Below are positions 17,718-26,640 of a stretch of 39,077 nucleotides of DNA, in pieces (position 1 is the first letter of the stretch; each line of letters starts with the position of its first letter). The position numbers and the translations under genes are program-made. The notes under the pieces are model-generated. The model did not search any database. It was not told the DNA's origin and saw only the letters and a list, made by a program, of their open reading frames with translations. Origin of the DNA: Candidatus Izemoplasma sp. (GTDB lineage: Bacteria > Bacillota_I > Bacilli_A > Izemoplasmatales > Izemoplasmataceae); assembly GCA_007131405.1 (NCBI GenBank), contig SLQR01000094.1, positions 1 to 39,077 of the forward strand, read 5' to 3'.

Positions 17718-18954
17718 GGTTTTCACCTCCGTTTAAGGCTTCTTTGACCGTAAGGCCGTGACGGGTTAAATCCATCGAGCTCGTTGATGTGATGGTAAGT
17801 GTTTTAATGGATTGAACGGCCTCGTCGATCAAGGTTTTGTAATCAAACAAGCGTTCATAGCGTACAGCGTACATGCTTCTTGGATTGGTCGTTGGCTGGT
17901 TTGGGGTATAAAGGGTGCAACAGTCTTCAAACGGACGTATCGATACCGAATACGTATCAATCGTGCGTGCTAGATTGACAATATCATTTTTATCAATGGT
18001 CGCGAGAGGTCGTATGACAGGACGATGCGTGACTTCATTCACGACTTTGATGCTTTCTAACGTTTGTGAGGCCACTTGGCCAATGCTTTCGCCGTTCACG
18101 AGTATTGGGATATGGTCAAGTTCGGCAAATTGATCGGCAATTCGGTACATCATGCGTCGCATGATGGTGATTTGATAGGGGTCTGGGACGTTTTCGAGCA
18201 TGGCTTGATGCAATGACGTAAACGGTACTAAATGCAGTTTAATGGTTGATTTGGGTGCATAGACACTCAGCTTTTTCACGAGGTCAATGGTTTTTTGCAC
18301 ACTTTCGATGCTTGTCAGCGGGGTAGACTCAAAGTGGATTGCTTCAAGTTCAACGCCTTGTTTCATCGCAAGATACCCAGCTACAGGGGAATCAATACCA
18401 CCTGAAAGCATCAAAAGACCTTTGCCTGCAATCCCAACGGGAAACCCGCCCATTGCTTTGTAGCGGTCACTGTATAGGTAGACACCTTGTTTGCGTATTT
18501 CAATCGATAGCGTTAAATCTGGATTGCTTAAATCGACACTTAGTGTGTCTTTATACATTTTCAGTAAAGCACTTGAGACGCGTTTTGAGACTTCCATTGA
18601 TGGGGTGGCAAAACTTTTATCGGCGCGTTTGGTTTCAACGCGGAATGTTTGTGGTGTGTTGACTTTGTCTTTAAGCAGTGTTTTTGCGTCTTCGATGATG
18701 GTGTCAATGTCGCGTGATGAGTGCATAATCGGTGAAAAACTTGAGAGTCCACTGACTTTACGTAAGCCCTGCATGACTTTTTCAGGGTCCGCACCATGTA
18801 AATGCACATACAAACGGTCATGCACCGCTTCAAAGGTAACATCTTCTGCTTGAACTTTTTCGCGGACAAGCATTAATACTTGTTTTATAAAACGCTTTTT
18901 GTTGACACCTTTTAAGACAAGGTCTCCATAGCGCACTAAAATTGATTTGATCAT
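17698..18954 (-). CDS. thiI: tRNA 4-thiouridine synthase ThiI
   Basis: ILVRYGDLVLKGVNKKRFI (ferredoxin-like/THUMP), LMLSGGIDSPVAGYLAMKQG PP-loop; GGAG RBS before ATG at 18954. Confidence 0.93.
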   Translation of the reverse strand: MIKSILVRYGDLVLKGVNKKRFIKQVLMLVREKVQAEDVTFEAVHDRLYVHLHGADPEKVMQGLRKVSGLSSFSPIMHSSRDIDTIIEDAKTLLKDKVNTPQTFRVETKRADKSFATPSMEVSKRVSSALLKMYKDTLSVDLSNPDLTLSIEIRKQGVYLYSDRYKAMGGFPVGIAGKGLLMLSGGIDSPVAGYLAMKQGVELEAIHFESTPLTSIESVQKTIDLVKKLSVYAPKSTIKLHLVPFTSLHQAMLENVPDPYQITIMRRMMYRIADQFAELDHIPILVNGESIGQVASQTLESIKVVNEVTHRPVIRPLATIDKNDIVNLARTIDTYSVSIRPFEDCCTLYTPNQPTTNPRSMYAVRYERLFDYKTLIDEAVQSIKTLTITSTSSMDLTRHGLTVKEALNGGENHDHKSE

Positions 18955-19018
18955 TATATTCATCTCCTAAACCAACACTATTTTATCATAAATATTGTTT
19001 TTTCGAGGGGTTTTTATT

Positions 19019-19519
19019 ATGATGGGTTTGGGTGATATTATGTTTTCTACAATACCATTGTCAAAAAACCGTAAAGCGAACTACGGAATGTGCCTTGATA
19101 TGGCACCGCATTACATTGATCCAAACGAACCACTGATCACAACGTTATCGAATGTGAGTGCACTTTTAAACTTTTTTATGGACAACATTAACTGGGTTGG
19201 TTTTTATCTTTATGATGATGAAAAGCTTTATCTCGGTCCCTTTCAAGGCTTGCCGGCTTGCACAGAAATTCAACTGGGACGCGGCGTATGTGGGTTAAGT
19301 GCACAAACGCGTGAAACGGTTATTGTCAAAGACGTTACCGCGATTGACGATCACATTGTCTGTGACGGTGCCTCACGAAGTGAAATTGTGGTGCCAATCG
19401 TTAAAGACAACAAACTTATTGGGGTGCTTGATGTTGATGCACCCGTTGTGAACCGTTTTGATGAGCAAGATAAGCAGTTGCTTGAAAAGATTGTGGCGCT
19501 AATAGTTGACAAGTTGTAA
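19019..19519 (+). CDS. GAF-domain free methionine-(R)-sulfoxide reductase
   Basis: GPFQGLPACTEIQLGRGVCG...HIVCDGASRSEIVVPI with the three expected Cys. Start is ambiguous between 19019 and 19040. Confidence 0.88.
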   Translation: MMGLGDIMFSTIPLSKNRKANYGMCLDMAPHYIDPNEPLITTLSNVSALLNFFMDNINWVGFYLYDDEKLYLGPFQGLPACTEIQLGRGVCGLSAQTRETVIVKDVTAIDDHIVCDGASRSEIVVPIVKDNKLIGVLDVDAPVVNRFDEQDKQLLEKIVALIVDKL

Positions 19520-19534
19520 TATATAGGATAAAAT
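19506..19534 (+). promoter_or_regulatory. Sigma-A-type promoter of rpsD
   Basis: TTGACA (19506-19511, inside the 3' end of the preceding ORF), 17 bp, TAAAAT (19529-19534). Confidence 0.75.
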
Positions 19535-19540
19535 ACTTGC

Positions 19541-19710
19541 GCATGTGTAATAAAGGCAGCTACATAGGTCGTTTTAAGTTCACTGAATAATCCTGATTTT
19601 AGGTTACAAAGTAGTCTCAGCTGACGAGATGAAATGTGTTAAATTATTCTGTCCTTAAGATGGCTATGACTCACTTTATAGTGTGCAAATCTAATAAAGG
19701 AGGAATACGT
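19541..19710 (+). promoter_or_regulatory. Long rpsD 5' leader, candidate S4 autoregulatory RNA
   Basis: About 170 nt between the inferred TSS and the rpsD ATG, with short candidate stems (e.g. TCTC...GAGA, CACT...AGTG). Confidence 0.45.
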
Positions 19711-20310
19711 ATGTCAAGATATACTGGACCAGCATGGAAAATCTCACGTCGTTTAAAATATTCGACACTCGAAACCGGTAAAGAACTTGGTAAACGTCCT
19801 TACTCACCAGGTCAACATGGACAAAGACGCGGAAAGTTAAGTGAATATGGTATTCAGCTTCAAGAGAAACAAAAAGTACGTTTTACGTATGGTGTAAATG
19901 AACGCCAATTTAGAAAAACGTTTAATGAAGCGAAGAAACTTTCTGGTAGACAAGGGGAAAACTTCTTATTCTTACTCGAATCAAGACTCGATAACCTCGT
20001 ATACCGTGCAGGGTTTACAAAAACCCGCCGTCAAGCTCGTCAACTCGTAAGCCATGGACATTTCTTAGTCAATGGTAAAAAAGTGGACATTCCATCATAC
20101 CGAGTAAGCGTTGGACAAGTCATTACACTCAAAGAAGCTTCACGTAAATTGCAAATTGTTCAAGATAACCTTGAATCCGTTGTAGAGCGTTTAGGCTTCG
20201 TTGAATATGACGACAACAAATTCGAATTTAAATTTGTTCGCTTTCCAGAGCGTCAAGAGATTCTATCTGAAATTAAAGAAAATCTTATCGTTGAGTTCTA
20301 TAACAGATAA
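19711..20310 (+). CDS. rpsD: 30S ribosomal protein S4
   Basis: [49 protein letters not shown] directly before 19711. The track start at 19636 is too far upstream. Confidence 0.98.
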   Translation: MSRYTGPAWKISRRLKYSTLETGKELGKRPYSPGQHGQRRGKLSEYGIQLQEKQKVRFTYGVNERQFRKTFNEAKKLSGRQGENFLFLLESRLDNLVYRAGFTKTRRQARQLVSHGHFLVNGKKVDIPSYRVSVGQVITLKEASRKLQIVQDNLESVVERLGFVEYDDNKFEFKFVRFPERQEILSEIKENLIVEFYNR

Positions 20311-20313
20311 CGT

Positions 20314-20346
20314 AAAAAGGTGCCTTTTGAAAGGCACCTTTTTTTA
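20314..20346. terminator. Bidirectional terminator between rpsD and nadB
   Basis: AAAGGTGCCTTTTGAAAGGCACCTTTTTTT hairpin. Confidence 0.85.
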
Positions 20347-21846
20347 TTAGTTTAAACGGAAATGACAACCAATGCTTTTGGGTTCATTCAGTGCATCGTC
20401 AATCACCAAACGAGCAACCATTACCATGTTTAAGGTTTCATAATAGGCGATGGTGTGATTGGGATGTTCTCTTAATGATTGTTCCATGTGACTAAGTTCG
20501 TCTTTGGCCTTAAATAGGCCTTTTTTTGTGCGAACTATGCCAGCATATTCATCCATTATGCTTCGGAGTTTATGGCGAATCGGATCATACGGGAAGTTAT
20601 GTGTTTCAACGGTTTGCACCGTCGATGGTGTTGAGACCGATGCGGCGCGTTCTTGATCAATGTGCTCGGCGATACGGTTCCCGAAGACGACGCATTCAAG
20701 TAAGGAGTTAGACGCGAGTCGGTTCGCGCCATGGACGCCCGTTGAGGCACATTCCCCAACCGCGTAAAGATGCGGAATCGAGGTTTCACCATGTAAGCCT
20801 GTTTTTACCCCACCAATATTAAAATGTTCAACTGGGCGGACGGGAATCATGCTTTCACCGAGTCGATACCCATGCGCTTTTAAATAGCGGTCAATGGTTG
20901 GGAATCGTTGCCTTAAATAGGTTCGTTCGAGATGCGTTGTGTCGAGGTAAACATAGTCACACCATGTATTGTACATCTCGCGATGAATCGCTTGGGATAC
21001 AACATCACGTGGGGCTAAGTCGGCTTTATCATGGTAATTTTTCATAAACGCTTCATGTTCAATGTTGCGTAAAATAGCGCCTTCACCGCGCATCGCTTCT
21101 GAGATTAAGAAGCGTTGATGGGTGCTTTTTTCATCGGTATCGTAAAAAGCGGTTGGGTGAAACTGCACGAAGGCCATTTTTTCTATCTCTGCACCCGCAC
21201 GCTCAGCCATGGCAATGCCATCGCCTGTGGCAATTGGGGCGTTAGTTGTTGAAGCGTATATTGCGCCGATGCCACCGGTTGCGAGTATGATATCACGGGT
21301 ATAAAATGTATACATACGGTTTTTTTGGTCAAGGGCTGTCATGCCTTTAATTTTTTGTTTATCGTGTAGAATATCAATTGCCATGGTGGATTCCATGATG
21401 GTTATGTTGCTTCGTTGCATCGCTTCTTCATAAAGCGCTTCGATCATGGTTTTGCCTGTGGCGTCGCCTCCGCTGTGTAAAACACGTGACACACTGTGCC
21501 CACCTTCGGTGGTTGTTTTAAATTGGCCAGCGGTGTCTTTATCAAAGGTGACTTTAAAGGTTAAAAGCTTTTCAATATTTTTTTGTGCTTCTTCGACTAA
21601 CACATGGACAGCTTCTTTGCGGTTTTGGTAATGACCTGCCTTTAATGTGTCTTCGACATGGTCTTTGAGCAAGGCTTCCTCAGCTTTCATCTCTGCCGCA
21701 ATGCCGCCTTGGGCTAAACTTGAATTGCTTTCTTCAAAGCGTGTTTTCGCTAAGATGACTATTGTGTGGTTTGGGTTAAGACATAAGGCCGTGTAAAGTC
21801 CGGATAGGCCTGCGCCTACGATGACTATGTCGGTTTTTTTCGTCAT
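20347..21846 (-). CDS. nadB: L-aspartate oxidase
   Basis: DIVIVGAGLSGLYTALCL, SLAQGGIAAEMK, HSGGDATGKTMIEAL, GVHGANRLASNSLLECVVFG. Confidence 0.93.
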   Translation of the reverse strand: MTKKTDIVIVGAGLSGLYTALCLNPNHTIVILAKTRFEESNSSLAQGGIAAEMKAEEALLKDHVEDTLKAGHYQNRKEAVHVLVEEAQKNIEKLLTFKVTFDKDTAGQFKTTTEGGHSVSRVLHSGGDATGKTMIEALYEEAMQRSNITIMESTMAIDILHDKQKIKGMTALDQKNRMYTFYTRDIILATGGIGAIYASTTNAPIATGDGIAMAERAGAEIEKMAFVQFHPTAFYDTDEKSTHQRFLISEAMRGEGAILRNIEHEAFMKNYHDKADLAPRDVVSQAIHREMYNTWCDYVYLDTTHLERTYLRQRFPTIDRYLKAHGYRLGESMIPVRPVEHFNIGGVKTGLHGETSIPHLYAVGECASTGVHGANRLASNSLLECVVFGNRIAEHIDQERAASVSTPSTVQTVETHNFPYDPIRHKLRSIMDEYAGIVRTKKGLFKAKDELSHMEQSLREHPNHTIAYYETLNMVMVARLVIDDALNEPKSIGCHFRLN

Positions 21847-22760
21847 GATGTTTCACTAAGTTCTAGCATTAAATCAAGCGCTTTTCGTGCTTGAACGGCG
21901 ATGGTTTGGTCGACTTCAATTTGATGTTTGTCATCACGAAGCGCTTCATAAAGGGTTTTAAGTTCTGTCTTTTTCATGCTTTTGCAAAGCAGTTTTTCGG
22001 TTAAGACGACGATGTCTTTTCCGGTGGTCTGCTTTTTCATTTGGTGCAAAATACCTTCTTCTGTGCCGACAATAAACCCTTTGCTTGAGCTTGATTTTAC
22101 GTATTCAAGTAAGCCTTTGGTGCTGCCTACATAGTCTGCCATGTTCACCACGTCTAGTTGGGCTTCGGGGTGAACGATAAATTCATAGTCTGGGTATTTT
22201 GCTTTCATCGTTTGAACTTGTTCGACCGTCAGATTGTTATGGATGCAGCAAAAACCTGGCCAGACATCGAGATCCAATTGGTGGCGATCGGCAAGATAGG
22301 TGCCTAAGTTTTTATCGGGAACATACATCAGCTTTTCCCCTTCAAAGTGGCGGATAATTTTTTCCGCATTTGAACTGGTCACACAAACATCGCTTAAGGC
22401 TTTTACCTCGGCTGTTGAGTTCACATAACAGACGATTTTGCGGTCAGGATTTTTTTCTTTGTATTGTTTTAAGTCCGTATAGGTAATCGTATCGGCCATG
22501 GGGCATCCTGCGTCTTTTGCTGGAAGCAATACAGTTTTTTCTGGGGCAAGTATTTTGGCTGTTTCTGCCATAAAATGCACACCACAAAAAACAATCATAT
22601 CGGCATCAGTTTTACTGGCTTCTTTACTGAGTTGGTAGGAGTCACCAACAAAATCTGCAAGATCTTGAATGATTGGCGATTGATAATAATGCGCTAAAAT
22701 AACAGCGTTTTTTTCTTTTTTTAAACGGTTAATTTCGTGGATCATTTCACTTTGTGTCAT
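21843..22760 (-). CDS. nadA: Quinolinate synthase
   Basis: KKEKNAVILAHYYQSPIIQDLADFVGDS; VCVTSSNAEKI; GFCCIHNNLT; ATG at 22760 overlaps nadC. Confidence 0.95.
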   Translation of the reverse strand: MTQSEMIHEINRLKKEKNAVILAHYYQSPIIQDLADFVGDSYQLSKEASKTDADMIVFCGVHFMAETAKILAPEKTVLLPAKDAGCPMADTITYTDLKQYKEKNPDRKIVCYVNSTAEVKALSDVCVTSSNAEKIIRHFEGEKLMYVPDKNLGTYLADRHQLDLDVWPGFCCIHNNLTVEQVQTMKAKYPDYEFIVHPEAQLDVVNMADYVGSTKGLLEYVKSSSSKGFIVGTEEGILHQMKKQTTGKDIVVLTEKLLCKSMKKTELKTLYEALRDDKHQIEVDQTIAVQARKALDLMLELSETS

Positions 22761-23598
22761 GGGGTTCGCCTCCAATTGAAAAACGTAAACTAATGTCAAA
22801 CGCTTTGACTGAATGTGTCAAGGCGCCGACTGATATGTAGTCAACACCGGTTTGTGCTACACTTTTTACCCGGTCAAGGATCATGTTGCCACTTGCTTCT
22901 AATATCTTTTGATTTTGGTTTAATCGTACACATTCACGCATCGTTTCATTGTCCATGTTATCGAGCATAATCCAGTCAACCGATGTCTTCAATGCTTCGT
23001 TAAACGCTTCAATCGATTCGACTTCAACTTCGATTTTCAAAGTATCACCAACGTGATTGCGGACGCGTTTGACGGCTTCTGTGATGCTGCCTGCAGCGTG
23101 GATGTGATTGTCTTTAAGCATGGCCATATCCGATAACGAGAAGCGATGATTGACACCACCACCGTGTTTCACTGCGAGTTTGTCAAGCAGGCGCAAGGTT
23201 GGGACGGTTTTTCGGGTATCTAAAATTTTACATCTTGTGCCGCTGAGGGCATCGACGTAACGCCTTGTTTCTGTGCTTATTCCACTCATGCGCTGCAAAA
23301 AATTAAGCGCAGTACGTTCGGCTTTTAAGAGCGATTGGGTTTTGCCTTCAAGAGTTGCAAGGATGGTTTTCTTATTTACCTTGTCGCCATCGCTTGCGTG
23401 AATGGTTACATTAACGGTTGGATCGACAAGTTCAAAAACCCGTTTGAATACATCGAGTCCAGAGATAATTCCATCGTCTTTTGCGATGGCTTTGGCGTGG
23501 CTTATTTCATTGTTAAAGAGTGCACTCGAAGTTGCATCGCCATCTGGCATATCTTCGCGTAATGCTTGTTGAATCAGTTGATCAATTGCTTCGTTCAT
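22747..23598 (-). CDS. nadC: Nicotinate-nucleotide pyrophosphorylase (carboxylating)
   Basis: ALREDMPDGDATSSALF, ERTALNFLQRMSGIST, DTRKTVPTLRLLDKLAVKHGGGVNHRFSL; ends on TGA. Confidence 0.95.
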   Translation of the reverse strand: MNEAIDQLIQQALREDMPDGDATSSALFNNEISHAKAIAKDDGIISGLDVFKRVFELVDPTVNVTIHASDGDKVNKKTILATLEGKTQSLLKAERTALNFLQRMSGISTETRRYVDALSGTRCKILDTRKTVPTLRLLDKLAVKHGGGVNHRFSLSDMAMLKDNHIHAAGSITEAVKRVRNHVGDTLKIEVEVESIEAFNEALKTSVDWIMLDNMDNETMRECVRLNQNQKILEASGNMILDRVKSVAQTGVDYISVGALTHSVKAFDISLRFSIGGEPHDTK

Positions 23599-23708
23599 CA
23601 GCTCACCTATTTTCATCATGGTATCGTTAAAATTAGCTTCACGTTAAAGTATAGCATATTTTTCTTCTTTATAAAGGTTTTTAAGGTGAATAATGACCAT
23701 TTTATTGC

Positions 23709-23738
23709 AAAAGAAAAAGCCTTTTAAAAAGGCTTTTC
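23709..23738 (-). terminator. Terminator downstream of tpiA
   Basis: AAAAGCCTTTT/AAAAGGCTTTT hairpin with T tail on the minus strand. Confidence 0.75.
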
Positions 23739-23739
23739 G

Positions 23740-24498
23740 TTATTGTTTGTAAGCAGCGTCCACAAGGGTCATAAATGATTTTGGACTGAGGGATGCGCCA
23801 CCGACTAAAGCACCATCAATGTGTGGTTCTTTCATCAGCGATTCAATGTTTTCCGGTTTAACACTGCCACCATATAAAATACGAATGGCTTCTGATGTGG
23901 TTGTGTCGTAAAGTGTTTTTACTAAATCACGAATCATTTTGATGGTTTCATTGGCTTGTTCACTCGTCGCGGTTTTGCCTGTGCCAATCGCCCAAATCGG
24001 TTCATAAGCGATGACAAGCGATTGAACTTGGTCTTTGCCTAATCCTTGAAGGGCTATTTTGACTTGATCGCCCACAAAGGTTTCCGTTTTGTTTGCTTCG
24101 CGTGTTTCTAGTGTCTCGCCAACACAAACAATTGGTGTAATATCATAACGGAAGGCTTGGTGAAGTTTTAAGTTAACTTTATCGTCCGTTTCATTAAAAT
24201 ATTGACGGCGTTCGCTATGCCCGATTACTGCGTATTCAACCCCAATATTTTCAAGCAGAGCCGCGCTGACTTCACCTGTAAAGGCGCCTTCGGTTTCTTC
24301 GTGCATGGTTTGCGCAGCAATGCGTACGTTTTCGCCTTGACGTTTCACAAGGTCACGAAGTACTGGTGCTTGTGCACAAATCACGGTATCGATAAACTCG
24401 CGTTTTGGGACTTCCATATTTACCGCGTAGATGAATTGTAATGCTTCATCACGTGTTTTAAACATTTTCCAGTTTCCTGCAATCATTGGTTTTCTCAT
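23740..24498 (-). CDS. tpiA: Triosephosphate isomerase
   Basis: MRKPMIAGNWKMFK, IGHSERRQYF, AYEPIWAIGTGKTA, ILYGGSVKPEN. Confidence 0.97.
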   Translation of the reverse strand: MRKPMIAGNWKMFKTRDEALQFIYAVNMEVPKREFIDTVICAQAPVLRDLVKRQGENVRIAAQTMHEETEGAFTGEVSAALLENIGVEYAVIGHSERRQYFNETDDKVNLKLHQAFRYDITPIVCVGETLETREANKTETFVGDQVKIALQGLGKDQVQSLVIAYEPIWAIGTGKTATSEQANETIKMIRDLVKTLYDTTTSEAIRILYGGSVKPENIESLMKEPHIDGALVGGASLSPKSFMTLVDAAYKQ

Positions 24499-24507
24499 TG
24501 TCATCAC

Positions 24508-24753
24508 CTATCCTATAATTCTTTCAATCTCTTTGATGATTTTATCTGCGTCGTTTCCTTCGGCAACCACGGTTACATGTTCACCACTTGGTACGGCGAG
24601 ACTAATGAGTGATAAGATTGATTTAGCATCAACGATTTTATCTTCATAAATGAGTCTTAACTCACCATCAAAACGGGTAGCCGTTTGAACAATCTCACTC
24701 GCGAGTGCCGCATGCAATCCTTGGGTTGTGTTGATCATCATTTCTTTTTTCAT
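24508..24753 (-). CDS. HPr-family phosphocarrier protein (atypical active-site loop)
   Basis: NTTQGLHAALASEIVQTATRFDGELRL and DAKSILSLISLAVPSGEHVTV; His and KSI Ser present, canonical Arg-Pro absent. Confidence 0.85.
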   Translation of the reverse strand: MKKEMMINTTQGLHAALASEIVQTATRFDGELRLIYEDKIVDAKSILSLISLAVPSGEHVTVVAEGNDADKIIKEIERIIG

Positions 24754-24766
24754 TGTTATTCTCCTT

Positions 24767-25315
24767 TTAGAACATCGGTGGTGTGCTGACCCACAACACG
24801 ATGGCTTTAGTTTCCGTATGGTTTTCTAATACGTGGGATTTATTGGTAAGGTAGTAAAACGAGTCACCTTGTTTGACGGTTTGACGTTTTTTACCTACTT
24901 TTAGCACAATTTCTCCTTCTAACACATACCCAAATTCTTCTCCAGAATGTGGGGTGTCTTCAAAAGAAGATCCACCAGGTTCAATCTCAATGATAATCGG
25001 TTCCATTTCGTATTTTTGTGCGTTTGGCACAATCCAGCGAATTGTGTGTTTTAATTGATTATCATTTTTTTCATAAAAGTCTTGTGGTGTAAACACATAG
25101 ATGTCATCAACATCCTCGCTGAAAAATTCACCGAGCGTTGTCCCAAGTACTTCAAGAATGTCTGTGAGCGTGGTAATCGAGGGACTTGTCAGTTGACGTT
25201 CCACTTGGGATATGAAACCTTTGGTAAGTTCACAGCGATTAGCTAATTCTTGTTGGGTTAAGCCGTTTTCAAGGCGTAGAGCTTTAATTTTCTCGCCAAT
25301 TTGTTTGTCAACCAT
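24767..25315 (-). CDS. XRE-family HTH + cupin transcriptional regulator
   Basis: IGEKIKALRLENGLTQQELANRCELTKGFISQVERQLTSPSITTL; C-terminal cupin HSGEEFGYVLEGEIVLKVG. Confidence 0.9.
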   Translation of the reverse strand: MVDKQIGEKIKALRLENGLTQQELANRCELTKGFISQVERQLTSPSITTLTDILEVLGTTLGEFFSEDVDDIYVFTPQDFYEKNDNQLKHTIRWIVPNAQKYEMEPIIIEIEPGGSSFEDTPHSGEEFGYVLEGEIVLKVGKKRQTVKQGDSFYYLTNKSHVLENHTETKAIVLWVSTPPMF

Positions 25316-25317
25316 GG

Positions 25318-26511
25318 TTAGATTGTATCCAAGCAGCTAAGCCCGGGCAGTTCTTTTCCTTCTAAGTATTCTAAACTTGCGCCACCACCGGTTGAGATGT
25401 GGCTAAAGTCGTTTTCAAAACCGAAGTTAATGGCGGCTGAGGCTGAATCGCCACCACCGATAATGGTTGTTGCATTTTTTAAGTTTGCAAGGACTTCACA
25501 GACACCGCGTGTCCCGTGAGCGAAGTTGCTAAATTCAAAGACACCTACTGGTCCGTTCCAAACAACCGTTTGTGCTTCATTAAGCATGGCTTTGTATTTT
25601 TCGAGTGTTTTTGGCCCAATATCTAATCCTTCTTCATCAGGGTTAACATCGGTGTAAGCCGCAATACGAACTGGTCCTTCATTGGAGAATTCTGTGGTGA
25701 CACGGAAGTCAACAGGCAGTTCAATTTTTCCGTCTGCTTCTTTCAGTAACTCCGCAGCCAAATCCAACTTATCGTTTTCAACAATGCTTTTACCCACTTC
25801 GATGCCTTGTGTTTTTAAGAAGGTATAACTCATCCCTCCACCAATTAAAATCTTATCGGCTTTTGTCAACAAGTTACGAATAACGCCAATTTTATCGCTT
25901 ACTTTAACACCGCCTAAGATGGCAATAAATGGACGTTTTGGATTGTTAATGGCGTTGCCAATGTACTCAATTTCTTTTTCAAGTAAGAACCCTGCAGCGC
26001 TTTCTTGTGCATTGGATGCAATGCCTACGTTTGACGCGTGTGCACGGTGTGCGGTTCCAAATGCATCGTTGACAAATACATCGCCAAGGGATGCCCAGTA
26101 TTTTCCGAGTTCTGGATCGTTTTTCGATTCTTTGCTGCCTTCGATATCTTCAAAACGTGTGTTTTCAAACATCAGTACATCGCCTTCGTTGAGTGCTTTA
26201 ATGGCATCTTCTAATTTTTTGCCACGGGTTTCAGCGATGAACGTTACATCTTTTTCTAAGTGGTCTGCTAATGCGTTTGCAATCGGGGCTAAACTTTTTC
26301 CCGCTTTATCTTCTTCTGTTTTAATACGCCCTAGATGTGAAAAACAAACAACTTTAGCGCCTTGGTCAATTAAGTAGTTGATGGTTGGTAACGCTTGACG
26401 AATACGGTTATCGTCCGTAATCTCACCTTTTTTCATTGGAACATTAAAATCGACACGTACTAAGACGGTCTTTCCTTTTACGATTAAATCACGAATGGTT
26501 TTCGTTGCCAT
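25318..26511 (-). CDS. pgk: Phosphoglycerate kinase
   Basis: [57 protein letters not shown]. Confidence 0.97.
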   Translation of the reverse strand: MATKTIRDLIVKGKTVLVRVDFNVPMKKGEITDDNRIRQALPTINYLIDQGAKVVCFSHLGRIKTEEDKAGKSLAPIANALADHLEKDVTFIAETRGKKLEDAIKALNEGDVLMFENTRFEDIEGSKESKNDPELGKYWASLGDVFVNDAFGTAHRAHASNVGIASNAQESAAGFLLEKEIEYIGNAINNPKRPFIAILGGVKVSDKIGVIRNLLTKADKILIGGGMSYTFLKTQGIEVGKSIVENDKLDLAAELLKEADGKIELPVDFRVTTEFSNEGPVRIAAYTDVNPDEEGLDIGPKTLEKYKAMLNEAQTVVWNGPVGVFEFSNFAHGTRGVCEVLANLKNATTIIGGGDSASAAINFGFENDFSHISTGGGASLEYLEGKELPGLSCLDTI

Positions 26512-26619
26512 AACTAATTCTCCTTTAGACTTCTTTTAACCTCTAGTGTCATTATACTAAAACTTACGCATAAAATCTATTGATTAGGCGGTAGTGAAAA
26601 CACTTTCTTAAATAAAAAA

Positions 26620-26640
26620 AAGACCATATCAAATGGTCTT
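26620..26640 (-). terminator. Terminator of the ComK-like gene; stop codon lies in the loop
   Basis: Minus strand AAGACCAT-TTGAT-ATGGTCTTTTTTTT. Confidence 0.8.

Noticed and set aside
19636-19710. N-terminal extension of rpsD in the ORF track
   Set aside because: Conserved S4 N-terminus MSRYTGP starts at 19711 with an ideal RBS; the upstream part is leader
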